Shown piece after piece: positions 29,207-39,301 of a stretch of 64,000 nt of DNA. The position numbers and the translations under genes are program-made. Position 1 is the stretch's first letter. Each line of letters begins with the position of its first letter. Location: positions 1-64,000 of the forward strand of contig JALLAP010000012.1 of NCBI GenBank assembly GCA_036939355.1, given 5' to 3'. The notes below the pieces were generated by a model. It was not told the DNA's origin. It did not search any database and saw nothing but the letters and a program-made list of their open reading frames with translations. The DNA is from Thalassiosira profunda. Its lineage: Eukaryota; Bacillariophyta; Thalassiosirophyceae; Thalassiosirales; Thalassiosiraceae.

Positions 29207-31081
29207 ATGGCCCGCGGCAAGAACGGCCGCCGGCGCGCGAGCCTTGACGGCCCGGCGCCCTGCGTCGGCCATCACCACCGCCCCGGCTGCCCCTGTCGGC
29301 CCAACCCCCAGGACGCGCTGACCGCCGCACCCGCGCTCCCCACCGATCCGAAAGAGTTGGAAGACGCCATTGAATTCCACTGGAAGAACCTGTCGGTCGA
29401 CCTGAAGCACTTTCTGCTCAAGTGCCCGCAGGGTGAGTTGGCTGTCGATTCACGCGTCATATGTGCACCAACATTTGCAAATCGGGTGCACCAACATTGC
29501 AAATCGCCCTGCACACGCTCGATCTCAACCCCAACTATCACTCATCGCTACCTCGTCTGTTATGCGCAGAGCTGTCCCTCCGCAAGTTCGTCGACTATTG
29601 GACGCACCCCTCGCGCGTCGAGCATACCAGTCCCAACATCGCTGCCAGCGTCTGCGGCTGCTCGTGGTACCTCGCCCTCAACTACCTCACGTTGGGGAAG
29701 GTCGTGGAGGCGCGGGCGCTGGTGCTCAACGGGTGCTTCTTGCAGCAGTGCTACGTGAGTTTAATGTTATGCTTGTGCCTGATGTTTCGGGATGTGCACA
29801 AGGCATCATCTCATTCATCCTTCCCACTTACAGAACAAGCCCATCGAGGAGATCGCCGAGGCCGCGAAGTCCTCAACGGGAGAACACTTCCGCACCCAGC
29901 TGCCCTTCTTCGCCGACGGCCTCCTCGCCATCTCCACCCACGAGCGCCTGTCCAACTTCCTTAAGAAAAAGGTGTCGTCCGACTACCGCCGCCGCATGAG
30001 CTTCGCCACCCAAACCTCTGGGTCGAAGCAGAAGGTGCGGGATTACGTCGGCCAAATCTCGAGCGATTGGTCCAGCGGCGCGAGCGCCGCGACGACGCGA
30101 CAGAAGAACGAGGCCCGAAGGCGGGCGAGTCTGGACTCCCTGCCGGCCGACTCGTTTCTCGAGATCAAGCTCGTAGACGAGCGGAGGAAGAAGGAGACGA
30201 CGATGCGGTACGGGCTGTCCATGCCGCTGAAGACGCTGTTCAAGAAATACGCCGAGGATAGGAATCTCTCCCTACGGCAACTTCGCTTTTCGTACAAGGG
30301 CCGGACGCTCTTCCTCAGTTCGGTTGGACATAAGAGTCCAAAGGACCTCGGGATGGAGAACCTCGACACGATCATCGTCGTCGACGGCTCCGCGCCAAAG
30401 CCGGAAGAGGAGAGCTCGAGCTCCAGCTCGGACGAATCGAAAGAGAACGCCCCACCCAAGTCGTCGGACGCAAAAAAGAAAGGCAGAAAGCCGCAGAAGC
30501 GCCGGCCGTGTCGCCGGGCGAGCTGGGCCGGGCCTGAGCTCATCGGCGAGGAGGAGCGGCTGCGGCTGAAGCATTCGCAGCAGTTGTCGAAGGTGTTTGC
30601 AGAGGCGGCCCAGCAGTTCGAAGAGATCCGAGAAAAGCTCCACGCGCTCAACTTGACGAATACGCCGCCAAAGATCAAGCGGAAGCAGAAGCAACCAGTG
30701 GCGATAGATCGGTTGCCCTTGGTGGACAATCCCAACAGCGATGGAGTGGGAGGCAAGGCCGGCGTGCCATTCTACGCCGTCCACGTCGGAGCGCCAGAGA
30801 ACTTGTACACCACAGCAAAGCACTCGCTGCACCACCAAAAGGCGGTGTCGATCGACCTCCACGGCCTGACGAAGGAAGAGGCGCTGTCGGAGCTCGACGC
30901 CAAGCTACCCCAGTGGATGAACAAGGCCATGCGCGGACAGCATCCGTGGGTGATACCAGCCGTTATTATTTGTGGCGGAGGGAATCAGATCCTGAGCGAG
31001 GCGGTGGAGGGCTGGATCAAACGCAACGACAATGTTGCGAAGGCTCCCAAGAGAAGAACAAGGAGGCGGACGGTGGGGTAA
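29207..31081 (+). CDS. SUMO-like (Rad60-SLD) and Smr domain fusion protein
   Basis: Exons 29207-29432, 29570-29754 and 29834-31081 (137- and 79-nt introns) give 552 aa, with exact frame closure (CPQ-ELSLRKF, QQCY-NKPIEEI). Residues 60-190 are a helical region of unknown family (FHWKNLSVDLKHFLLKC; SWYLALNYLTLGKVVEARAL). A ubiquitin-like fold of the Rad60-SLD type is at about 250-327 (FLEIKLVDERRKKETTM, LRFSYKGRTLFL, LGMENLDTIIVV). An acidic/basic linker and a helix follow. An Smr domain is at about 477-540 (VSIDLHGLTKEEALSELD, VIICGGGNQILSEAVEGWI). Smr domains often bind or cut nucleic acid, and SLDs mediate protein contacts like SUMO. The combination suggests a DNA- or RNA-related adaptor or nuclease. 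The C-terminus is basic (KRRTRRRTVG). Confidence 0.75.
29463..29506 (+). repeat. Intronic 22-bp tandem repeat
   Basis: Within intron 1 of the SLD/Smr gene, the unit GTGCACCAACATTTGCAAAT(CG) is followed one base later by a copy lacking one T. Both contain the TTGCAA word common in noncoding DNA here. Confidence 0.7.
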
Positions 31082-31199
31082 GAGGTGAGGAATCAGGGGT
31101 GTAGCATTATCTGGAGGTTTGGCGCTGTAGAACAGTTTGATGTCGCAGGGTAGGTAGGTAACGACAACAACTACAATCTTACATTTCGTGCCCCACACT

Positions 31200-34100
31200 T
31201 CACTTAAGCTCATACAACGCCAGGTAGCAATTCCGCTGGTTCCTCTCCAGACCCGTCACATAGTTCAGGTCTTTCTTGGTACCCACACGATCATCGAAGA
31301 GCAGCCAATGCTCTTCGTTGTCTGGGGCCTTGGCATCACCTTTGCTCCCCGACATGTCCCCTCCAACAATTGCCCGGTCAGCCAGCGCCCTCTTGCTACA
31401 TGCAGTGTAATGTCCCGAACATGCCGTGCCCCCGACATGGTGAACGACTCCACGCAGGTGATACTTGCCAGTGTGACTCTCGTCGTTCGTGCCAACGCAG
31501 GGGTTGATGGAGAGAGATTCCTCGAGAGGTATCTTTGCCTTGTTCTTCCGAAGAACCATCTCCATTACCGGTGGATTCGAAGACTCATTGTTCTCTTTTC
31601 CATCTCCTTTTGCTTCCTGCGTGACAATGAACCTCTTGAAGTGCAGGAGGAGCGCTTTTGGACTGGAAGACGACAAATAAAGAACACAGAGTGAGAGGAA
31701 GCAATCGGGTGAATCTCGAAGGAAGCGCAACGGAAACATACCAAGATGTAATCTCCATCGTCTGCGTCGCCGTCTTCCCTTCCTCGCACTTCTCGCACTT
31801 CAGCTCGCGCTTCTCGGGCTGGAAGAACTGCTGCAGGCTGCGCTCGACCGTCCACCTGTTCACCTCCGAATCTTCTCCCACGTCCACCGAGAGGTGGCGA
31901 TACAGCTCGTTTTTCGACCTCGAATAGCCGCACGCGTCGCATTCCAGGCACACGCGAACGTTGAGGTGGAAGTACTCGTCCGTTGGCAAGCCACTGCGCT
32001 CATGCTGTGTTGTAGCGGCGTCGTCTCCCTTTGCCTCCTTCTCCTCGCCAGCCTCCACTTTCTGGTCGGCGGTTTCTTCTTCCTTTGCATTCGTCCCGTT
32101 TGCAGAGTCCTTGGGCGACGCGGCCAGCTCATCGTGCAAATAGTCCACCAAGTCCGAGAGGAACTCGTGCGCATCGCGCTGCTCGTACCCCGTGAACTTA
32201 TCAGTCAACACGTCCATCTGTTTCTTCAGCGCGGCCGGATTGCCGACCTTGTTGGCCAACAGCTTTGTCTTTCCCTGCTCGGCGTCGATCAGCGGGCAGT
32301 CCTTCTCCTTCAGAACGCCAATTGCCACCGCCACCTCGAGCAACGCTTTGGTCAGCGGCATCTCCTTCGCTGGGCTCGAGATCGCCCCCTCCGCATACGT
32401 CTTGTACAGCCCCGCGATGAAATCCGGCACGCTGAAGAGGGCCTGCAGCGAGACGGAGAGGTAGCACGTGTTGCCCAGGTTCTGTATCCCAGGAATGGGC
32501 GGCGCTGACGGCTTGGACTGCTCCTTTTTGTCGTCTTTGCGCACGAGGGCTAGGCTCCTTTGCTTGAGCCCTCTTGGCTGAAGTGCCGAATCGGCCGTGG
32601 TCGCCTCGAACCCGCTGAAATCGACCTTCTCGCGCCGCCGGGTGTAGTCAACCTTCCCGAGCCTGGGCTGCCCCAGCCTACTGACGCCGTTTTTTCCATA
32701 CGCCCCCCTCCTCTTCCCGCGCTGTTGGCGACTGAGCTCGTACGCCGTCACGTGCTTTTCCTTCACAGGCTCGTTCTCGCCGCCACTGTAGTACCCAGTG
32801 TCATCTTGGTAATCAGGAAGAACGTCCTCCTCTTCCTCGCTGGAATACTTGAGCGCCTTGCTGCCGATGCTGTCTGCCGCGGCCAAATGCTTCGACCCAA
32901 CGTCGTTCTCGAAGTAGCGCGACTTGCGCTGCGTCTGCCGCTGGACGGGGGTGGCCCGCGGGGTGGTGAGCTGGGGCGGCGTCGAGGGCGCGTCGTCTCC
33001 CTGGCTCTCCGGGCGAGCCTTCTTCGAGGGCGTGGACAAGGCACCTCCATGCGTGGTGGGAGGGGGTGGGCGCTTGGCCTCCTTCGCCGATTCTTTCTTG
33101 GCAGAAGCGGCTGCGGACTTGGGGGCGAAGAAGCTGTCAAGTCTTCCCTTCTTGGGAGGAGCCTTCTTCGGGCTGGGAGACAGCGCCAAGTCCGCAGTGG
33201 AGGGCTTGGGCCCAGCTGACTCCCCGGGAACGTCCGCCACAGACGCGGGAGAGGGTGACTGGGGCGCCTTCAGCTCTGCAGCATCTTCCATCTCTTCGTC
33301 GGTGCCATTTTCGTCGTCGCTTTCGTCATTGATGGAGAGTTTCAGCTTCTTCCTCGCGCTGGGCGGTGGCTTCGACTGCAAGTCAGAGCTCTCGTCAAAC
33401 TCCATTTCGGGATCGGATTCATCACTCCCATCCTCCATCTCTCCCCCAACCTTCTTCAGCTTCCTCCTCTTCGGCGCTTCTCCCTTTCCCTTCTGCCTCC
33501 GCTCAAACGCGCCGAGCTCGTCCTCGTCGAAGGGATCAAACGTCACCTGCTTCTTCTTCTTCGACTCACCCTCTCCCCCGCCGATCCCATTGAGCTGGTC
33601 CGTGATGGAGCGCGAGGTGGGCGACCCCTTCGCCCCCACGAAGCGAACCTTGGTGGGGGTGGCATTCCTCGGGGATTTGGGGGGAAGGTTTAGCTTCCGC
33701 GCGGCCGGGGACTCCGGCTCCAAGACCACGTTGTTGTTGGTGAAGTGCGACGGGGTGCCGCCCTGGGCCTTGGGCGTGGCCGAGTGGCTCGCGGGATCGT
33801 AGTGGGCGTACTGGTCGGCCTTCCCCCCGCGGTCCCTGTCATTGTCGTCGGAGCCACGCCGGCGCTCCGGAGATCGGAAGGATCCGGCCGCAGCGCTTCG
33901 CTTTTTACCGGGGCTCAGGAAAAGCCCTTGGGATGGAGTGACCAAGGGGCGGGATTTCTTGTTGCTGGACTTGATGCCCACGCGGATGGCGCCCCCGCTC
34001 CCCCTCTTCTTCTCCTCAAGGGCGTAGGGATCCTTGCCCCCGCCCTTCACCATAACTCTTCTGTGCGCGTCCTTGAGTCCGTTCACGAAGGCCTCTAGCG

Positions 34101-34437
34101 CGTGAGCCTCCCGCGCCGAGCCTCCCTTGCTCACGGTGCACACGAATTTCATCTTCTTGCCCGCCAATTTCAGAGTCACCGTCTCGGAGGAGCGCCCGCC
34201 CCGCCCTCCCCGGGCGTAGCGCCGGTCGTCGTACACGTCCCGCTGCGCCGTGGACAACTCGACAAAGTCGACATCCTTGAATCTGAGGAAGAAATTGGCA
34301 TCTCCCACATACACGCCCTTCTTGTCGAAGGTCAATTTCCCCTCGCGAATGGGGGGCTTGCGGTCCCCGCGCTTGGTTACGAGGATCTCGTCGAAGATGA
34401 GGGAGCTCTCCATGCTCATTTTGTTGCTGTTGCGCAT
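31200..34437 (-). CDS. USP37-like ubiquitin carboxyl-terminal hydrolase
   Basis: Exons 34437-31742 and 31662-31200 (79-nt intron, GTATGT donor, phase 2) give 1,052 aa; the junction reads TMEITS-CPKALLLHFKRF. Residues 1-115 look like the PH-like domain of USP37/USP26/USP29 (KLTFDKKGVYVGDANFFLRF; DVDFVELSTAQRDVY). A long Ser/Lys/Glu-rich disordered region follows and contains a PCNA-interaction-like box, KKGRLDSFFAP (about 429). The USP catalytic core has the Cys box GIQNLGNTCYLSVSLQALF (Cys about 658), two Cys pairs (CLECDACG, CEKCEEG), the His box GTACSGHYTA (His about 983) and HWLLFDD. It removes ubiquitin from substrates; a chromatin or replication setting is inferred from the PH-like and PCNA-box features. 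It is convergent with the SLD/Smr gene, 118 bp away. Confidence 0.85.
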
Positions 34438-34939
34438 AAAAGGTGCACCCCCAAATCACGGCCCAAATCAGCTCAAATCTGGCCTCCGATCAATTCCCAA
34501 GGCCGCTCAACTCACTGCCGCCTTCCCCGCTGGCCCCTCGATGATATTTGCAATTGCTTGGCCGTCGAATGGGGCGGATCGCTGGCTGCTATTCCGTCCG
34601 CAAGGTGAAGTGAAGTGCACCTTGATCGCAGCGCCATTTTTTTTAGAACGCCCGGATTAGGTCCTACGTAAGGTACTCGGTAGTATAACGTAAAATAGCT
34701 ACTTTCTCCCCCTTCTCGCACCCCCACACACAACAGCGTGGGTGCAGGGTGCAGGGAGTTGCAGGGTGCAGCCTACGAGCGGCGGCTACTCCCATCTCCC
34801 ATCTCCCATCTCCCATCTGCAATAGTTTGATAGGGCGGTCCTCTCCTCTGGCACTGGCGGCGGCGTTTCTTGGAGCGTCAGTGGCGTGCGTGCTAGCTGT
34901 AGCGGCCCAAACTCGAGGTGCACATCACGTGTCACGTCC
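34438..34939. promoter_or_regulatory. Shared divergent 5' region of the USP and esterase genes
   Basis: 502 bp separate two divergent start codons. The region has ATATTTGCAATTGC near 34548 and CATCTGCAATAG near 34815, four CCCATCT heptamers at 34791-34818, and a TACGTAAGGTA/ATAACGTAAAAT stretch at 34664-34696. No coding sequence is convincing. A bidirectional promoter is inferred from the layout only. Confidence 0.45.
34791..34818 (+). repeat. (CCCATCT)4 microsatellite
   Basis: Four perfect tandem copies of a 7-bp unit in noncoding DNA upstream of the esterase gene. Confidence 0.85.
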
Positions 34940-36907
34940 ATGTTGTTGTGGTGCACCCACCGCGCAGCCACATTGACCGTAGCCGCGCTGGCCTCCCTCT
35001 CGCTATCGACCACGCTTGCGTTCGGCGCGGCCGATCCGCTGCTTTCACCGCCGTCGAGATTTCGTAGGGGCATTTTTGGCCGCGGCGGACGCCCAATAAT
35101 GGGAGCGCGTCAGTCACACGAGGAGGTGCGGGCCTCTGGCACCGCCGCAGCAGCAGACAGCAGCAAGAGCGATGCAGCGACGGCAGCCTGGGCGGAGGCC
35201 GCCTCCGAGGCCATCAACGGAAGACACAGCCACGGCAGTATCGTCGCAGAACATCAGCAATACGCTCCTCCCTCGTCGCCCGTCAAGCCTATGGTGCACT
35301 ACATCTTCTTGGTGCACGGGATCTTCGGGAACGATCAGGAGATGGGCTACCTCGCGAAGGCATTTCAGAAGATAGCGCCGCCGTCCAACGGGGATGAGAC
35401 GTCGGATTTGCAACATACCAAGCGGGTAAAGCGCAGCAGCAGCGAGCTGACGCAGCAAATGTTGGCCGATCACCGACGCGAGTTGGGGGAATTGGTGGCA
35501 AATGCCCCGCCAATCGTCGTGCACAGCGTGAAGTGCAACGTGGGCAAGACGCACGACGGGATCCGCAACGGCGGGGCGAGGATGGCCAACGAGGTGACCA
35601 ATTTCATTCGATCGGACGTGCAGCAGCGCGTCGGCGACAAAGGCAATGCAAGTCAGAATGTGACGTACTCGATCGTGGGCAACAGCCTCGGGGGATTGTA
35701 CGCGCGGTACGCCATCTCCCTCCTCCCTTACCAACTGCAATTGTGCCAACACAATCCTGCCTCCTCGGCCACGATCCACCTCCACCCAAATGTGTTCTGT
35801 ACCACGGCCACACCACACCTGGGAGTATCCCGGCACACCTATTTGCCCCTGCCAAGATTTGCGGAGGCGGCCATCGGCGCGGGGATGGGCACCACCGGGA
35901 GGGATTTATTCCGATTGAACAGCCAGAAGGATCTGGCGAGCGCCGCCGCCGAAAACGTGGTGGGCGTGGCCGAGCGGGGCGTGCGGCGGCTGAGTGCCTT
36001 GCGCCCCAAGGGCAAAGGAGAGGAGGACTCATCCCGGGACCCGGGGGAGGAAGACTTTGCAGGTGATAGTGAAGATGCCGTCATGACAAACGCTGACGAC
36101 GACGACCTGGAAATGGAATGCATCATTCGCAACATGTGCCTCCAGGACAAGTACCTCGCTCCGCTGCGCCACTTTCGTAGACGAATTGCCTACGCGAATG
36201 CATACGGGACCGATTTTCAGGTGCCCTGCTTGACAGCGGCCTTTTTGCACGAGCGGAGCGGGGTGGGGCATTTTGTCGAAACGTCGAGGGATTTGCCGCC
36301 GCCACCGGTCGGAGCGCCCCAGGGGTCCGAGGAGGGTAATGCGGAGAGCAGTACGGAAATGGGCGACAGCGAGGAGCAAAGTGGCGTCCCGTCCTTCATT
36401 GTAGCCACTGTCCGAACGGAAACGACAACTCAGCCGCAATCGCCGACAAAGGCCCGGAGTGATGCCTCGCCCTCCGACGACTTGCTGAGAATGTCGCAGT
36501 CATTGGATGCTTTGGGGTGGACGAAAGTATTCATAGACGTGCGGGATCGCATTCCCGTGCCGCGATTGGCCAAGCCCATGTGGCTCCGGCCACCGTGCGG
36601 CTCGCTGGACGAACTCATTCGAGAGCGGGGAGGGCTGACCTTTGCGTCTCTTTCGAGCAGTGGCTTGAGTACAGCAAACGACGCCTCGGAGTCGAGATTG
36701 AAGGTGGATGCGAACGAGCTCATACTTACGTCGCAGGAGTTGGCCCAATCTACAAATGCGGGCGATAGCATTGACTTTCCATTGGGTCACACCGTCATGG
36801 TGGCCAACTCTAAGAACGAAAAGTACTCCGAGTTGAACAGTCAAGGGCGCCCGGTGATGGACAAGCTTGCAAGGGATATGGTGCAGGAGATTTTGGGGTT
36901 TGTTTGA
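34940..36907 (+). CDS. DUF676-type serine esterase/lipase with signal sequence
   Basis: A single exon of 655 aa. The ATG at 34940 begins a hydrophobic leader (MLLWCTHRAATLTVAALASL followed by SLSTTLAFGAAD), consistent with an ER signal peptide. The Phe near its end could also mark a plastid-type bipartite leader, but this is uncertain. The alpha/beta-hydrolase core starts with HYIFLVHGIFGNDQEM (oxyanion-loop region, about 115). The nucleophile elbow is VGNSLGGLYARYAI (Ser about 252), and ATPHLGVSRHTYLPLP is typical of the putative serine esterase family PF05057. Two acidic insertions separate later core elements, and the C-terminal part includes HTVMVANSKNEKYSEL. Lipid ester hydrolysis is expected; the substrate is unknown. 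Confidence 0.8.
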   Translation: MLLWCTHRAATLTVAALASLSLSTTLAFGAADPLLSPPSRFRRGIFGRGGRPIMGARQSHEEVRASGTAAAADSSKSDAATAAWAEAASEAINGRHSHGSIVAEHQQYAPPSSPVKPMVHYIFLVHGIFGNDQEMGYLAKAFQKIAPPSNGDETSDLQHTKRVKRSSSELTQQMLADHRRELGELVANAPPIVVHSVKCNVGKTHDGIRNGGARMANEVTNFIRSDVQQRVGDKGNASQNVTYSIVGNSLGGLYARYAISLLPYQLQLCQHNPASSATIHLHPNVFCTTATPHLGVSRHTYLPLPRFAEAAIGAGMGTTGRDLFRLNSQKDLASAAAENVVGVAERGVRRLSALRPKGKGEEDSSRDPGEEDFAGDSEDAVMTNADDDDLEMECIIRNMCLQDKYLAPLRHFRRRIAYANAYGTDFQVPCLTAAFLHERSGVGHFVETSRDLPPPPVGAPQGSEEGNAESSTEMGDSEEQSGVPSFIVATVRTETTTQPQSPTKARSDASPSDDLLRMSQSLDALGWTKVFIDVRDRIPVPRLAKPMWLRPPCGSLDELIRERGGLTFASLSSSGLSTANDASESRLKVDANELILTSQELAQSTNAGDSIDFPLGHTVMVANSKNEKYSELNSQGRPVMDKLARDMVQEILGFV

Positions 36908-37567
36908 GTTAGTACGAGTGTCAACAGTCAAGCCGCAGGTTGTTTATCATAGCAACTAAACTCGATTCCTGTTTAGTGATCTGTCTACTGTTTGGACCCA
37001 CAGCCGTTACCATTGCAAAGATATCTACACAAATGGTTTGCCATACCTGTCTCTTCACCGACGACGAGCAAAACAAGTTGCCAAAACAAATGGGGGTGGG
37101 AGAGGCGAAGAGGGTGACATCGTTGTCAAAAAAGTCAGCCATCGCCATCGTCCTCGCCACTGTTGTCACTACCTTCCTCAAAAAGTCTGTCCCATGACAC
37201 TTGGTGAGTGTCCCACTTGGCCAAATTTGGGTCGTCCATGAAAATGGTTATTTTGGGTGCATTCCTCTCCAATGGGTTCTGATCTATCATCCTTGGGCTT
37301 TGGTTGGTGGTTCTGGGCTCTGAATGGGGTAGCATTGCATGCCTGAAGTTGGCAGTCCTGTCCAAAAATGAGTCAACTTTCGGAGAAGGGCCCAACTTCG
37401 GAGGCACAAAGCTCGTCGGCAATTGGCCGTCGGACGTTGCCGTCAGTACAAGACAGGCGCCTAAACACTCAAAGAGGATGTCCCAATGCAAAAGCAATGC
37501 AAAGGGCACACAAGGAAGGCGCAAAAAGAAATCGAAGAGCCCGCGAGAGAGAGAGAGAGCTGTTTCA
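36908..37567. other. Intergenic DNA at the left edge of the duplicated block
   Basis: A short frame + 36940-37197 is open but unrecognised. From about 37190 to 37440 the sequence resembles 39037-39290 (shared GACACTTGGTGA, GAGTGTCCCA, CAATGGGTTCT, GCCTGAAGT/CTCCTGAAGT), marking the left part of a tandem duplication. A GA microsatellite (GAGAGAGAGAGAG) lies at about 37543-37560. Confidence 0.5.
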
Positions 37568-37890
37568 CGAAGAACAATGACAAGACGCCGTTCGTCGTTC
37601 CGGCCGACGGCACCGTGCTCCGGCCCGAGCATCCAAGCCAGGCCCCGGTCGTCTTCCGCAAAGCCGACTTCGTGCCCGGGCTCACCTACTTTGGTTTGCT
37701 CGAGCGGTGCAAGCCCATGAAGACCAAGGGCAAGACGAACTCGAAGCAGTGCGTGAAATTCCTCGACGATCGCATCTGTTTCACTGACGGCATCATGCGC
37801 TTTACGAACAAGTGGCAGTGGTGCAACGGATACAACGTCGTCGAGGTGTGGTTCGAGCCGAAGAAGTACAAGCGCCCCAAGACGTCGTAG
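37568..37890 (+). pseudogene. Internally deleted copy of the 39302-41057 gene
   Basis: Bases 37568-37887 are identical, as far as can be read, to 40141-40460 of the downstream gene and encode the same 106 residues (NNDKTPFVVPADG ... YKRPKTS). At 37876-37887 the copy jumps from the middle of the gene straight to its stop codon. The junction falls in the 12-mer CCCAAGACGTCG, which occurs twice in the full copy (40449-40460 and 41043-41054), so 594 bp were lost between direct repeats. The N-terminal half is also missing. The frame remains open upstream to about 37486, so a short protein could still be made, but a gene fragment is the simplest reading. Confidence 0.7.
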
Positions 37891-39301
37891 ATAGATTGGA
37901 GGCGAGTGGGCGGGGGCAATTGAGGCGTGTGGGCGCGTCGATTGCGAGGGTCCTCAGCTGAGTAGATCGCACATAACGAAAATACTAGCGTGCGCAGCCG
38001 AGCCCTCACTTGAAGCATCTCTCCCACATTTGTTGCATCATTTGCTGCAGCGGTTGTTGCGTCGCTCCTCCGATGCGGTTGTTGCGTCGTCTCCTCCGAT
38101 TGATTGTTGCGTTCGTGCCCAAATTCATCCACTCACACACAAACAAGCGCGCACACACATCTCCTTTTTTGTCGCTTCAACCGAGGTCGTTTCGTTTTGC
38201 CACCCGTTCCGGGCGATACGGGACGTGCTCTCGGCCTCGTTCACGGTGGAGTTGATGTGCATGCACCTCGTCCTGTCCGTGCACCTCGTGTCGATATCCA
38301 CGGCGATCTCGAGGGAGGCGTCCATCTCGCGGAAGGGGTTGCTGATCTCGCTGGACCTCCCGGCGACGCTGGTTGGGGCGCGGGCAACGCCGGGTTGGCT
38401 GTCGGTGAGCAACACGCAGAGTCAAGCATGGACCGAGGCAGCGCTGCCGCGGGCGTCTCCGACGGCTCCTCCGGAGAGGGTCCTGCGGACGGCCGAGGAC
38501 GCTGCGCTGGGCGTTTGGTGCGTCATCTCGCGCGGCGCCTCTGCAACGACACAGCATGATGACGCCGCTCCTTTTGGCTGCCCGGGCCTCCGGACGACGG
38601 CCGCGTTGGGCCCGAGCGAGAGCAAGCAAGAGCAAAGCGTGGCTGTGACGAGAGCGGGAATCGCCGCTCGGCGTTTTTTTGGCGCGGCGTGAAAGGCCGG
38701 GCGGCGATTTCGTTCCTCTCGTCTCCTGCCCCAGCCTCCACCTCGTGCCTCTACCTCGTGCCCCGAGGGCCTCTGCGCGTCGTGACCATCAAGCACGGCG
38801 GCGAGATGGACGATCCCTCGATCCATCTCGACGACGGCGGCCGTGGGCGACGAGGCGGCGAGGAGGCTGCAGCGCTGGGAGTGGTCGACGAGGCGTGGGC
38901 AAGAGGGTGCTTGTTTCTAAATACTGTATGGTACAATGAGCAAAGGTGATGATGGCGTGAGGTAGGAGGAGCGAGAGCGAGCCACTGAACGAAGAACGAA
39001 CGGAAAAAACGACACGCGTCATGCCTGCTGAAGTCCCTCTGACCGACACTTGGTGATTGAGTGTCCCAGTCGGCAAATTTTGGGTCCATCAAATTGCAAT
39101 CTTTTGCTGTTTCTCTGCCCAATGGGTTCTCTTCCGCCATCTTGTGGCTTTGGATGAAGGGTTTAGCTCCTATGGGGGCCGTGCTAGACTCCTGAAGTCC
39201 GCTGTTCTGCCCAGTTTTGGGTCCGATTTTGCAAAACAACGGATCTTCGGCATGCCCTCCCGTCATCAATTCACGGAGCCAGAAGCTCATTAGTGCCTTG
39301 G
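37888..39301. other. Duplicated noncoding block and spacer
   Basis: 37888 to about 38520 resembles 41055-41620 (shared CGAGGGTCCTCAGCTGA, AGATCGCACATAACG, AATACTAGCGTGCGCAGC, GAGTCAAGCATGGACCG). 38520-39036 has no recognised gene; open frames on both strands are weak. 39037-39290 resembles 37190-37440 and is the 5' flank of the full gene copy. The minus-strand frame 38125-38415 is similar to 41121-41516 (both contain SQPGVA.AP and EI.NP) and may be a second duplicated gene fragment. Confidence 0.45.

Noticed and set aside
37486..37567. Extension of the duplicated fragment into a functional short gene
   Set aside because: The upstream 27 codons are a Lys/Arg/Glu-rich GA-repeat translation not shared with the intact copy; kept only as a possible chance fusion.
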